Shown here: one piece after another, positions 7,469-15,818 of the stretch
Layout: each line of letters starts with the position of its first letter
Position numbering within the stretch: the first letter of the stretch is position 1
From: Methanocrinis alkalitolerans
GTDB taxonomy: Archaea > Halobacteriota > Methanosarcinia > Methanotrichales > Methanotrichaceae
Assembly (NCBI RefSeq): GCF_029167205.1
Contig: NZ_JARFPL010000023.1
Location: 1-40,303, forward strand
Direction: 5' to 3'
Length of the DNA stretch: 40,303 bases
Position numbers and translations under genes: made by a program
Notes under the pieces: generated by a model
What the model saw: the letters and a program-made list of their open reading frames with translations, nothing else
Told to the model about the DNA's origin: nothing
The model's database searches: none

Positions 7469-8751
7469 ACCATCCTCTCCAGAGCCTTCATGTAGTCGAG
7501 GGCGGCTATCGGGTCGTCGTAGCCGGAGAGCTCCTCCATCGCCTCCCCCGGCGAGATATCGCCGTCGACGGCCCGGGCGAAGATCATGTTCATGCCGCCC
7601 CGCTCGTTGAGGGTTCTGTTGATGGACTTCTCTACGAGGTCCCTTACATACTCAAGACGCCTCGCCCCGTAGTAGGGGGGACGCTCCAGCATCGTCCTGC
7701 TGGGGGATACCCGGTGCCAGATGACGTAGGGGGCGACGGCCCTCAGAACTTCGATCTTCCCCTCGCCTTTTAACCCGAGGAGGAGGGATAGCGCCCTGGT
7801 GTAGGACCGGAGGTCTTGCCTCACCCTGTCGGAGAGCCCCTCGTCGATCTGCCAGCAGCACGCCTCGGGGTTGTTGAAGTAGTGGCAGCCGGAGCAGAGC
7901 CCCCGGCTCGGCTTCGACCCCCCCGAGAGCTGGGTCTTGTCGAAGGCGGGAGCCCTCTCGCAGAGGGTGAAGTCCCGGAGAAGGGATATTATCGAGAGCT
8001 CCACCTGGCTCTCCAGGTGGACGTCGGCGACGAGACGGGGAAGGTCGTCGAACTCCTCTGCCGAGAACCGGGGGAGGGATGAGGCGAGGGCCGAGACCTC
8101 CTCTTCCCTCTCTGCCAGGGCGAGGCCGGCGAGGAAGTCGGGCTGAACCGCGGGGACCGAGATCGATATCCTGTCGAGGAGCGCCTCGTCCAGGGGGTAT
8201 GTAGAGCTGAAGTCGGGGTTCATGGTGGCGAAGTAGCAGGTGTCGCCGAGCTGGAGGGTCTCTCCGGCGTAGCCGACCTTCCTCTTCGCGAGGAGCTCCA
8301 AAAAGAGGTTCTGCTTTCCGGAGGGAAATCGGTTGATCTCGTTTATCACCTTCCACCTCGAACGAGCCCATGGGGTCCATAGGACCCGGATCCCGTCCGG
8401 CCTCTCGTCGGATGCCAAATTTTCGGGGCAGGACCACTGCCTGGGATCGATGAACCCCACGATCTTCTCCTCCGTCTGCTCCGGATGTCCCGTCACCATC
8501 AGGTTCTCTATCTCGTCGAAGGAGAGGCCGGTGAAGGCGGACCCCAGGAGGTTCACCAGCGTCGTCTTGTTCGCCCCCATCCCGCCGTAGAGGAGCGCCG
8601 CCCGGTTTCGCAGGCAGGAGTTGGCAAGGGAGATGTAGAGCTGGCCGTTCACCTTCCGCCCCCCCACCTGGAGGTCGGCGGGGCCGACGTGGAGGCGGAG
8701 CTCCTGGAGGGCATTGGCCAGGTCGTCGATCTTCCCGAGAGGGTCAGTCAT
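7465..8751 (-). CDS. MoxR-like AAA ATPase with cysteine cluster
   Basis: 428 aa; first gene of the three-gene operon. The MoxR/AAA_5 layout is clear: P-loop GGMGANKTT (56-64), Walker B region VINEINRFP (135-143), sensor 1 ATMNP (175-179) and arginine finger LLDRIS (191-196). Two positions depart from consensus: Asn61 replaces the Gly before the P-loop Lys, and Asn137 replaces the Walker B Asp (NEINR for DEINR). The catalytic Glu138 remains. Residues 264-299 add C264, C286, C289, H290, C298 and C299, a likely zinc or iron-sulfur site unusual in MoxR proteins. MoxR ATPases remodel or activate partner complexes together with VWA proteins. A TATA box 30 bp upstream suggests a nearly leaderless mRNA. 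Confidence 0.85.
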   Translation of the reverse strand: MTDPLGKIDDLANALQELRLHVGPADLQVGGRKVNGQLYISLANSCLRNRAALLYGGMGANKTTLVNLLGSAFTGLSFDEIENLMVTGHPEQTEEKIVGFIDPRQWSCPENLASDERPDGIRVLWTPWARSRWKVINEINRFPSGKQNLFLELLAKRKVGYAGETLQLGDTCYFATMNPDFSSTYPLDEALLDRISISVPAVQPDFLAGLALAEREEEVSALASSLPRFSAEEFDDLPRLVADVHLESQVELSIISLLRDFTLCERAPAFDKTQLSGGSKPSRGLCSGCHYFNNPEACCWQIDEGLSDRVRQDLRSYTRALSLLLGLKGEGKIEVLRAVAPYVIWHRVSPSRTMLERPPYYGARRLEYVRDLVEKSINRTLNERGGMNMIFARAVDGDISPGEAMEELSGYDDPIAALDYMKALERMV

Positions 8752-8775
8752 ACGCTGAAGAAGGGGTATCTGGTC

Positions 8776-8785
8776 TTATTTAAAT
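8776..8785 (-). promoter_or_regulatory. TATA box of the MoxR/GXGXG/VWA operon
   Basis: The minus strand reads ATTTAAATAA, centred about 30 bp upstream of the ATG at 8751. This is the normal archaeal spacing for a leaderless or short-leader transcript. Confidence 0.5.
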
Positions 8786-8842
8786 GAGACGAGGAAGGTT
8801 TCGGGAGGGAAGAGAAAAAAAATAGAGGGTAAAGGAGGGGGG

Positions 8843-8865
8843 ATATGGCACGTTATGTGCCATAT
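8843..8865. repeat. Perfect 9-bp inverted repeat
   Basis: ATATGGCAC (8843-8851) and GTGCCATAT (8857-8865) are exact complements around a 5-nt loop. The repeat lies about 60 bp upstream of the MoxR operon TATA box and 2 bp past the stop codon of the possible remnant at 8868-9065. It could be an operator for the operon or an old transcript-end hairpin. Confidence 0.6.
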
Positions 8866-8867
8866 TC

Positions 8868-9065
8868 CTATACGGCATTTGACGAATATAAGGGTTTCGG
8901 CTGAAGAGGTGGGTCGGAAGGGTGGATCTCTTTCTGCCTCAAACCCCCCACGACCTCCCCCAGGATCCTCTTGCCCATCTCCCCTTTCAGGGCGGGCTTC
9001 GTCGCCCAGACCCACCTGGAGCCTGAGGGAGAAGACCGAAACTCGCGATCGAGTCTGGGATGAGC
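8868..9065 (-). pseudogene. Possible C-terminal remnant of an unidentified gene
   Basis: One minus-strand frame reads like a real protein tail: LDREFRSSPSGSRWVWATKP, then ALKGEMGKRILGEVVGGLRQ, ending at a stop at 8868. A stop codon lies just upstream near 9066 and there is no good start or ribosome-binding site, so no intact gene is possible. The family is not recognised. The overlapping plus-strand frame (8855-9253) is Pro/Ser-rich and looks spurious. Confidence 0.3.
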
Positions 9066-9484
9066 TCAGAAGTCAGCCGGATTGCAGGGGATGGGAGGTG
9101 AAACGGGTAGTGACGGACAGATTTCTGAGCCGGAAGGGTGATGGTTGCAACGCTGAAACGGGTTCATGGCAAGATTACAGTTGCAGCTATGGCCTACTAT
9201 TGATGCCAGCAGATGAGAGCAAATTAATAGGCTTGGCTCGATTTAAAGTATAAAACGAGGCGAAAATCGGACTTGTGAGTCAGAATACATTGATGCGACG
9301 AGTAAATAGAAATCCTCTTCCCAAGTGCGTAAGTCCTAAATCCTATAAAGTACGCCATAAACGCAATGTAGGGAAGATGATGGGATTGACCTGGCCTCGT
9401 ATCTCTGAATTGGAAGACGATCAGGCTCTGGCTTGGATCTTTCCATGATGGATTCCATCAACTTCGGTGGGAGTATAGACCGCA
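9066..9484 (+). other. Spacer between the divergent VWA operons
   Basis: No convincing gene is seen in this stretch. Two TATA-like elements face the downstream operon: ATTTAAAGTATAAA at 9241-9254 and CCTATAAAG at 9342-9350. Either would give a leader of 120 bp or more before 9497, longer than usual for this window. Short frames here look like decayed coding sequence but could not be identified. Confidence 0.35.
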
Positions 9485-9496
9485 GTGGAGAGTCAG

Positions 9497-10240
9497 ATGG
9501 AAAGAGAAAAGAAGATTAAGCTGCTGGGCCTGAACCTGGGGGTCGCCGCCGCCAACATAATCATCTTCTCGCCGGGAGGGCTAATACCCGAGATATTTGG
9601 GGCCAGCACGTTGATAGCAGCCTTCGGCGTATCATCCATCGTCTTGAGCGGTGCCGGGCTGATCTACGGAAATTACGTCCTCCTCAAAGAGCCTGAGGTA
9701 TCAACTCCCGCCAATAAAATCATGATGGCGGAAGATTATGTTGAAAGACTGGAGGCCCACAGGCGGCTGAAAACATTCGAAAGAAACGTCGACATCCTCC
9801 TCGATCAGATCGATCGGCTGCAGAATAAGAACAAAATTATCCGGGATATCCTTCTCCAGATATTCAGCGCATCGGAGATGAGCTACAAGAAGTTCGATGC
9901 TGTCATCGCCGAGGTTGAGAGGATATTCTTCATGAACCTTCGCAGCATCCTCAACAAGATGGACGCCTTCGATGAAGAAGACTACAATTTCATCAAAACG
10001 AGACGCGAGTCGGGGGACTTTTCAGAGGAGTTTATGGAGGAGAAGGTTAAAGTATATAATCAATATATCACTTTTGTAAAATCGGCCACTGAAGATAATG
10101 AGCAGATCCTGCTGAAGCTCGATAAGCTCCTTCTTGAGATATCAGGCCTCAACACCGTAGAGAGCGGCCAGCTGGAGGAGATGGCCGGGATGAGAGAGAT
10201 AGATGATCTGATAAAACAGGCAAAGAACTATAAGAATTGA
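9497..10240 (+). CDS. Two-TM coiled-coil protein of the VWA/TelA operon (XpaC-like position)
   Basis: About 247 aa. The ATG at 9497 is preferred over GTG at 9485 because GGAG lies 6 nt before it. Two membrane helices form a hairpin near the N-terminus (roughly residues 8-25 and 34-57). A long charged helical region follows (FERNVDILLDQIDRLQNKNK onward) and should form coiled coils in the cytoplasm. In bacteria, TelA genes are often paired with XpaC-type membrane/coiled-coil proteins. This gene fills that slot, but I cannot show sequence homology to XpaC by eye. It is first in a tightly spaced three-gene operon; the next start is 15 bp after its stop, with a strong GGAGGGTGGT. Confidence 0.65.
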   Translation: MEREKKIKLLGLNLGVAAANIIIFSPGGLIPEIFGASTLIAAFGVSSIVLSGAGLIYGNYVLLKEPEVSTPANKIMMAEDYVERLEAHRRLKTFERNVDILLDQIDRLQNKNKIIRDILLQIFSASEMSYKKFDAVIAEVERIFFMNLRSILNKMDAFDEEDYNFIKTRRESGDFSEEFMEEKVKVYNQYITFVKSATEDNEQILLKLDKLLLEISGLNTVESGQLEEMAGMREIDDLIKQAKNYKN

Positions 10241-10255
10241 GGAGGGTGGTCCGGC

Positions 10256-11923
10256 ATGCCAAAAGAGATGGATAAAAAGGTAATATTCAAAGCCGTCGGG
10301 TCGGCGGTTGCGGTATTTCTCATAGTTTACGCGGTGCTTGATATATTTGATGGGGGCGATAAAGAACTAGCAAATATTATAAAAGACATAAATGTTAATA
10401 CGGTTCCATCTACTCCGGGCCAAATTACAGTTCTGCCCCCCGACGTGAACACCATCTTGCCGGATATATCCAAGTACCCGCTGCGCGTTGAGAAGACCAC
10501 CTCCAGCTACATCGAGATCTTCTCCTCACCGGAGAAGGCCGGGACCGGCACCGACGGCTGGCTGACGGAGGTGGCCAAGGACTTCAACAACGCGAGAATA
10601 AGGATCGACGGCCGGGAGGTATCGGTGAGCCTCAGGGAGATCCCCTCCGGCCTGGGAGCGGATTATATAATCTCCGGGAAGTATCGGCCTGACGCCTATA
10701 CGCCGTCGAACGAGCTCTGGGGCGAGATGATCGTCTCCAGAGGGGTCGAAGCCGAGCTGTTGGAAGAAAGGCTTGCCGGCAATGTCGCCGGGATCCTCCT
10801 CACCAGATCCAAGAAGGACGAGCTGGTAAATAAATACGGGGTGGTCAATACCAGGACGATCGTCGATGCCGTCTCGAAGAGAGAACTGGCCATGGGATAC
10901 ACCAACCCCTTCGCCAGCTCCACCGGCCTGAACTTCCTGATCTCGGCCTTATACGCCTTTGACAGCAGCAACTTATTGAGCGACGAAGCAGCAGCAGGCT
11001 TTGAGAGCTTCCAGGCCAACATCCCCCTGGTCGCCTATACCACCCTGCAGATGAGAAACTCAGCAAAATCAGGTCTCCTCGACGGCTTCGTCCTGGAGTA
11101 CCAGACCTATGTGAACACCCCGGATATCAGGCATTACGATTTCACCCCCTTCGGGGTCAGACACGACAACCCGATCTATGCCATCGGCGATCTGTCGCCG
11201 GAGAAGAGAAAGATCCTGAACGTGTTCATCGAGTTCGCCCAGCAGGATAAGTACCAGGCCCTGGCCACCAGATACGGGTTCAACGGCTTCGATGAGTACC
11301 GATCCGAAGCCTGGCCGGTCAGGGGCGATCTGATAGTCTCCGCCCAAAGGCTCTATAAAGATAGGAAGAACGCAGGCAGGCCGATCTGCGCGGTCTTTGT
11401 GGCCGATGTCTCCGGCAGCATGATGGGCGCGCCGCTATATAATCTGAAACGCTCCCTCCGGGAAGGTCAATACTTTATAGGAAATGATAATATGATCGGC
11501 CTGGTATCATATTCCAACGACGTAACGATAGATCTGCCGATCGCCAAATTCGATCTGGACCAGAGGAGGTTCTTCGTCGGAGCGGTCGATGGGCTGCAGG
11601 CAGGCGGCAGCACGGCAACCTTCGATGCCATCGCCGTCGCCATGCAGATGCTCATAGATCAGAAGGCTGCGGGCCCCGATAAGAACTCCAACCTCAGGCC
11701 GATCATCTTCGTCCTCAGCGACGGCGAGACCAATAGAGGCCATAAGCTGAAGGATATTCAACATATCGTGGAGGACCTTGGGATACCGATATACACCATA
11801 GGCTATAACGCGGATATAAAGGCCCTGAAGGAGATCTCTGATATCAATGAGGCTGCCAGCATCAACGCCGATACCGATGATGTTGCCTATAAGCTGAGCC
11901 AACTGTTCTACGCTGAGCTGTAG
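10256..11923 (+). CDS. Membrane-anchored solute-binding-like / VWA fusion protein
   Basis: 555 aa. A single N-terminal membrane anchor (residues ~10-29) is followed by a linker and then a periplasmic-binding-protein-like region (~76-350: YIEIFSSPEKAG, ARIRIDGREVSVSLREIPSG, GYTNPFASSTGLNFLI). A C-terminal VWA domain follows (~375-550). The MIDAS site is complete: D384-x-S386-x-S388 (ADVSGSMMG), T453 (GGSTATFDAIA) and D489 (LSDGETNRG). The anchor direction suggests both domains are outside the cell. Such binding-protein/VWA fusions are known beside TelA in bacterial operons linked to stress and toxic-anion responses. Ligand and partner are unknown. Confidence 0.8.
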   Translation: MPKEMDKKVIFKAVGSAVAVFLIVYAVLDIFDGGDKELANIIKDINVNTVPSTPGQITVLPPDVNTILPDISKYPLRVEKTTSSYIEIFSSPEKAGTGTDGWLTEVAKDFNNARIRIDGREVSVSLREIPSGLGADYIISGKYRPDAYTPSNELWGEMIVSRGVEAELLEERLAGNVAGILLTRSKKDELVNKYGVVNTRTIVDAVSKRELAMGYTNPFASSTGLNFLISALYAFDSSNLLSDEAAAGFESFQANIPLVAYTTLQMRNSAKSGLLDGFVLEYQTYVNTPDIRHYDFTPFGVRHDNPIYAIGDLSPEKRKILNVFIEFAQQDKYQALATRYGFNGFDEYRSEAWPVRGDLIVSAQRLYKDRKNAGRPICAVFVADVSGSMMGAPLYNLKRSLREGQYFIGNDNMIGLVSYSNDVTIDLPIAKFDLDQRRFFVGAVDGLQAGGSTATFDAIAVAMQMLIDQKAAGPDKNSNLRPIIFVLSDGETNRGHKLKDIQHIVEDLGIPIYTIGYNADIKALKEISDINEAASINADTDDVAYKLSQLFYAEL

Positions 11924-11937
11924 AGGAGGTAGCTTCG

Positions 11938-13077
11938 ATGGCTTTCACGATGAAAGTTCCCGATGAGGCGGCGATCGAGAAAGAGGTGCTGGAGCAGGTC
12001 AGGCCGGGACCGGAGGAAGTAGACCAGCTTCAGTCTCTGGCAGAGAGGAACGTTGCACAAATTATGGCCATGGATATCGATGAGTTTGACAAAAAGAAGT
12101 ATATCCTACGGTCGATCGAGTCTTTTGGGGCTGACTCTATGAAGAGCTCGGCGGCCAAAAACTCTTTGCTGCATGTGACGGTCGCAAACCTCTCCAGAGA
12201 CGGCGATGAAGGCGGCGTTGTGGCAAAGAGCTTGATGGATCTTAACCGGGAGCTAAAAGACCTGGACCCCAGGCTGATCGATTTCACCAGGACGGGAATC
12301 CTCGGCAAGGTCTTCGACCCGGTCAGGGCCTATTTTGCACGATACCAGAAGGCGGACTTTGCGATTGCGGATATCATCCTCTCTCTGGACAGAGGGAAGA
12401 CGATCCTGAAAAACGATAATACTACCCTGGAGATCGAGCAGCAGGCATTGAGCAGCTTGACCAAGAAGCTGATGAAAGAGATCCAGCTCGGCATCCTGAT
12501 GGACAGATCTATCGAGATGCAGATAGAAGCGGCCAGATCCAGGAACGAAGATCCGGAAAAGGTCAGATTTGTAGCCGAAGAAGTCCTCTTTCCGCTACGG
12601 CAGCGGGTTATGGATATGCAGCAGATGGTCGTTGTCAATCAGCAGGGCGTAATGGCGATGGAGGTTGTTATCAGAAATAATAAGGAGCTTATGCGCGGGG
12701 TAGAAAGGGCCCAAACTGTGACAATTTCAGCTCTCAGAACCTCAGTTACGGTGGCCGGCGCTCTGTATAACCAGAGAATTGTCCTGAAGAAGGTTGAGAT
12801 GCTCGATGATACAACAAACGATATCATCAGGAGCACCTCGCAAATGCTGAAATATCAGGGGGCTGAGATCCAGAAACGGTCCATGGAGACCAACATCTCC
12901 GTAGAGGGGATGAAGACCGCCTTTGCCGATGTCATGGTGGCGCTGGACTCCATCAGCACCTATAAGCAGGAAGCTCTGCCCAGAATGCGCGATACCATCG
13001 ACCAGTTCAAAGAGCTGGCGGCGATTGGCGAAGAACAGATTCAGCAGCTTGAGAAGGGCCATAAACTGCCACTGTAG
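11938..13077 (+). CDS. TelA-family protein (toxic anion resistance)
   Basis: 379 aa, soluble, mostly helical. It follows the TelA/KlaA family pattern: an N-terminal helical region (VDQLQSLAERNVAQIMAMDI), a middle section with DPVRAYFARYQKADFAIADI, then LRQRVMDMQQMVVVNQQGVM and VVIRNNKELMRGVERAQTVT, followed by a segment like TISALRTSVTVAGALYNQRI. TelA was named for tellurite resistance and is now placed in Ter-type membrane stress systems; its biochemical role is unclear. GAGGAGGT precedes the ATG and the gap to the VWA fusion is 14 bp, so it is the last gene of the operon. The stop is 54 bp from the convergent cotransporter gene. Confidence 0.85.
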   Translation: MAFTMKVPDEAAIEKEVLEQVRPGPEEVDQLQSLAERNVAQIMAMDIDEFDKKKYILRSIESFGADSMKSSAAKNSLLHVTVANLSRDGDEGGVVAKSLMDLNRELKDLDPRLIDFTRTGILGKVFDPVRAYFARYQKADFAIADIILSLDRGKTILKNDNTTLEIEQQALSSLTKKLMKEIQLGILMDRSIEMQIEAARSRNEDPEKVRFVAEEVLFPLRQRVMDMQQMVVVNQQGVMAMEVVIRNNKELMRGVERAQTVTISALRTSVTVAGALYNQRIVLKKVEMLDDTTNDIIRSTSQMLKYQGAEIQKRSMETNISVEGMKTAFADVMVALDSISTYKQEALPRMRDTIDQFKELAAIGEEQIQQLEKGHKLPL

Positions 13078-13131
13078 CTGAAGAATCTCATCCAATTACC
13101 CTGAAACTCCGGCTCTTCGCCATACTGTCGA

Positions 13132-15450
13132 CTACGCCAGGGCGCTCTCTTCCCCCGAGTCCAGGGAGAAGAGACAGGCGGACTGAGTCTTCTCCACAGT
13201 CCGGCGGATGGCCGCCAGGTCGGGCTCCGGCGATAGGCTGAATATGTTCAGGGAGGATAGAGGCGTCTCGGCGATGTCGCCCTCCAGCCCGCCAACGACG
13301 ACGTAGGCCCGGGCGTTGGGGATCCGGGCAAGCTCTGTGAGGTTCGTCAGGTACTCCTGGGCAGCCTCGACGTACTCCTTCTTCTCGACGAAGGTGATCA
13401 GGTTCAGGGACGCCTTCCAGTTCCGCTTAAGCTTGTAGGCGATGAGGATCGCCAGGTCCATATTGCCCAGCTCCATCGTCATATCCCAGTCGGGGCTTCT
13501 GTCCTCGATCCAAAGGTTTATCGACTTCCGTCGTCCGAGCCCTGCCTTCGGATGGTCGACGAAGAGGAGGACCCCAAGGCCGCTCTCGTTCGCCTTCTTT
13601 ATCACCCTTTTTATCCCATCGTCCCTCTCCGAAGATCCCGGAAGCTTCAGGAATATAACGCTCGGCTTGAAGAAGGCGCCGCCGAGGGCCTGCATCCCCG
13701 CCACCAGGTTATCCTCGAACTCGCCGACGTCGATGACCGTCCAGGAGGCAGAGACCCCAGAACCCCTGAAGGCCTCGGCCAGGCCAGGAAGTCGCAACCT
13801 CATCCTCTCGGCGTCGCCGTCGCCTGATAGCCCCAGGATCTTGATGAAACCCTTAGGGTGGGCGATATCCCTGATGAAGTTGAAGATACCCCGGAGATCC
13901 TGGGGGTCCTCGACGGGTATGAGGAGGTTCGCCGTCCACGTCCTCTCCTTGGAGGCGGACATCTCGTAGACCTTCTTTGCCGCCCACTCGGCGACGGCGA
14001 CGAAGAGACCGCTACGGACGTCTCCGAAGGGGGCCTTGAGGTGGCGGCGGATGAGGTGTCCGTGGATGGCGAGGACGATCACCACCGCCACCAGGCTGAA
14101 GATGGGGTTGACGATGAACATGGCAAATAGACAGCCGAAGGCGCCGACGAAGGGGACGATCCGGGGGATCCGGAAGAGGGGCCGGAAGCTCACGAGCTTG
14201 AGGCTCTGCTCTATCAGGACGACGACGTTGATCATGGCGTAGGTTATGAGGAAGAACATGGTGACGAGGGGGGCTATGGCGTTGAGGTCTCGGAGCATCA
14301 GGGCAAAGACGACGATCACCCCTGTAACGATCATGGCGTTCCTCGGCTCGCCGGAGCCGCTCCTCTCGGCGAACCACCCGCCCCTCGGGAGGATGTTGTG
14401 CTCTCCGAGGGCCTGGAGGATCCGGGGCGCGCCGACGATGGAGGCGAGGGCGGAAGAGAAGGTGGCTCCCAGCAGCCCCCCCAGGACGAGGGGTCCATAG
14501 GCGGACCGGTCTATCATGACGTTGTAGTTGACGACGAGCTCCTCAGGGGTGGCGGTCCGGGCGAGCCAGAAGGCGAGGGCTAGGTAGACGGCGAGGCTGA
14601 TGGCGATGGCGGCGAGGGTCCCGAAGGGTATGCTCCGGCGCGGATCTTTGAGTTCGCCGGACATGTTAGCCCCGGCCATGATCCCCGTCGCCGCCGGGAA
14701 GAAGACGGCGAAGACGCCCCAGAAGGCGATTCCCGAGAAGCCGTCCTCGACGGAGCCGGGGAAGGCGCCCCACCAGGTGATCGGCTCGGTCATCGACCCG
14801 AAATAGGCGGCGAGGGCGACGGAGATGAGGGATGAGATGATCACCGCCATGATCAGGTACTGGACCCGGAAGGCGAGGCCGGCGCTGATGTAGGCGATGA
14901 CGAAGAGGAGGGCGAAGGCCCCCAGATCCACCATGATCGGCGGGTGGTCGGGGAAGATCCAGAGCCACCCCGCCCGAAAGCCGAAGATGTACATGACGAC
15001 GGCCAGGGCCTGGCCAATGTAGAGGGGGATCCCGATGCTCCCTCCAACCTCGAGGCCCAGGGACTGGGATATGATGGAGAAGGCCCCTCCACCACCTATC
15101 CTGATGTTGGTGGTTATGGAGGAGAGGGAGAGAGCGGTGAAGATGGTTATGACGAAGGATAGGAGGATGATCAAGAGCGCCCCCAGGAGGCCTGCGTTCC
15201 CCACCACCCAGCCGAGGCGGAGGAACATGATCACCCCCAGGATGGTGAGGAGGGTAGGGGTGAAGACCCCTGCGAAGGTTCCGTAGAACCTCCGGGTGGG
15301 GGCCTTCTTCTCCTCTATCTGCTCCTGGAGCGTCTCCTCGTCGGGGGGGCGGGTGACGTCCTCTGACGCCACCGGAACCCCTGGATCCTCGGCGGGAGGA
15401 GCCGGATGATCTCCTCTGTCAGCTTCATTCAAGGTCGCACTCTCCACCAT
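13132..15450 (-). CDS. Cation-chloride cotransporter, SLC12/NKCC-like
   Basis: 772 aa. A short cytoplasmic N-terminus is followed by an APC-type core of about 12 membrane helices (residues ~60-465) starting with FAGVFTPTLLTILGVIMFLR, the SLC12 signature helix, and including SSITTNIRIGGGGAFSIISQ. A soluble C-terminal domain of ~280 residues follows (TWTANLLIPVEDPQDL, then VIFLKLP), as in eukaryotic and archaeal cation-chloride cotransporters; a homologue is known from Methanosarcina. It should move chloride together with Na+ and/or K+; the cation set cannot be read here. AGGAAGGG lies before the ATG at 15450. Two ClC chloride transporters lie a few kb away, so chloride handling is a theme. Confidence 0.85.
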   Translation of the reverse strand: MVESATLNEADRGDHPAPPAEDPGVPVASEDVTRPPDEETLQEQIEEKKAPTRRFYGTFAGVFTPTLLTILGVIMFLRLGWVVGNAGLLGALLIILLSFVITIFTALSLSSITTNIRIGGGGAFSIISQSLGLEVGGSIGIPLYIGQALAVVMYIFGFRAGWLWIFPDHPPIMVDLGAFALLFVIAYISAGLAFRVQYLIMAVIISSLISVALAAYFGSMTEPITWWGAFPGSVEDGFSGIAFWGVFAVFFPAATGIMAGANMSGELKDPRRSIPFGTLAAIAISLAVYLALAFWLARTATPEELVVNYNVMIDRSAYGPLVLGGLLGATFSSALASIVGAPRILQALGEHNILPRGGWFAERSGSGEPRNAMIVTGVIVVFALMLRDLNAIAPLVTMFFLITYAMINVVVLIEQSLKLVSFRPLFRIPRIVPFVGAFGCLFAMFIVNPIFSLVAVVIVLAIHGHLIRRHLKAPFGDVRSGLFVAVAEWAAKKVYEMSASKERTWTANLLIPVEDPQDLRGIFNFIRDIAHPKGFIKILGLSGDGDAERMRLRLPGLAEAFRGSGVSASWTVIDVGEFEDNLVAGMQALGGAFFKPSVIFLKLPGSSERDDGIKRVIKKANESGLGVLLFVDHPKAGLGRRKSINLWIEDRSPDWDMTMELGNMDLAILIAYKLKRNWKASLNLITFVEKKEYVEAAQEYLTNLTELARIPNARAYVVVGGLEGDIAETPLSSLNIFSLSPEPDLAAIRRTVEKTQSACLFSLDSGEESALA

Positions 15451-15818
15451 CGAAAACCCTTCCTGCTTGAAGACCGGTCCCGCGGGGTTTATCGCAAGAG
15501 ACGAAGAGGAATTGAGGTCGATCTATCCTCGCCGATGATCCGGGATCGATCTTGAACCACCTGCCTCTCATCTAAGGATGGTGGTCACTGATATTAAAAA
15601 TTCCGCTCCGACGAGGGGAATGGACGGGATCTATCGAAGATGGGAGAGGGGGTTCTCCGGCCTGTGGCCGTCCAAGACCAGAGGCCGTCCCCGACGGGGC
15701 GCCGTTTTTGATAAGTGGGGGTTTGCCGACTTGGGGCTGTTTTGCAACTTCAAACCGTCGCCGGAAGGAGGCGGTCTCCTCCTTCAGGCCGCCCCCAGCT
15801 TCAGGCCATCTTCTGTCT
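15451..15818 (-). other. Spacer between cotransporter and acyl-CoA synthetase genes
   Basis: No gene is supported here. Three copies of CTTCAGGCC (15782-15790, 15799-15807, 15817-15825; GGCCTGAAG on the minus strand) are spaced 17-18 bp at the 3' end of the synthetase gene. The third copy covers its stop codon. AT-rich DNA at 15585-15602 may hold the cotransporter promoter. Confidence 0.4.

Noticed and set aside
8855..9253. 132-codon plus-strand frame in the spacer between the VWA operons
   Set aside because: Pro/Ser-rich, no ribosome-binding site and no family resemblance; the opposite strand reads more like protein but is also broken.
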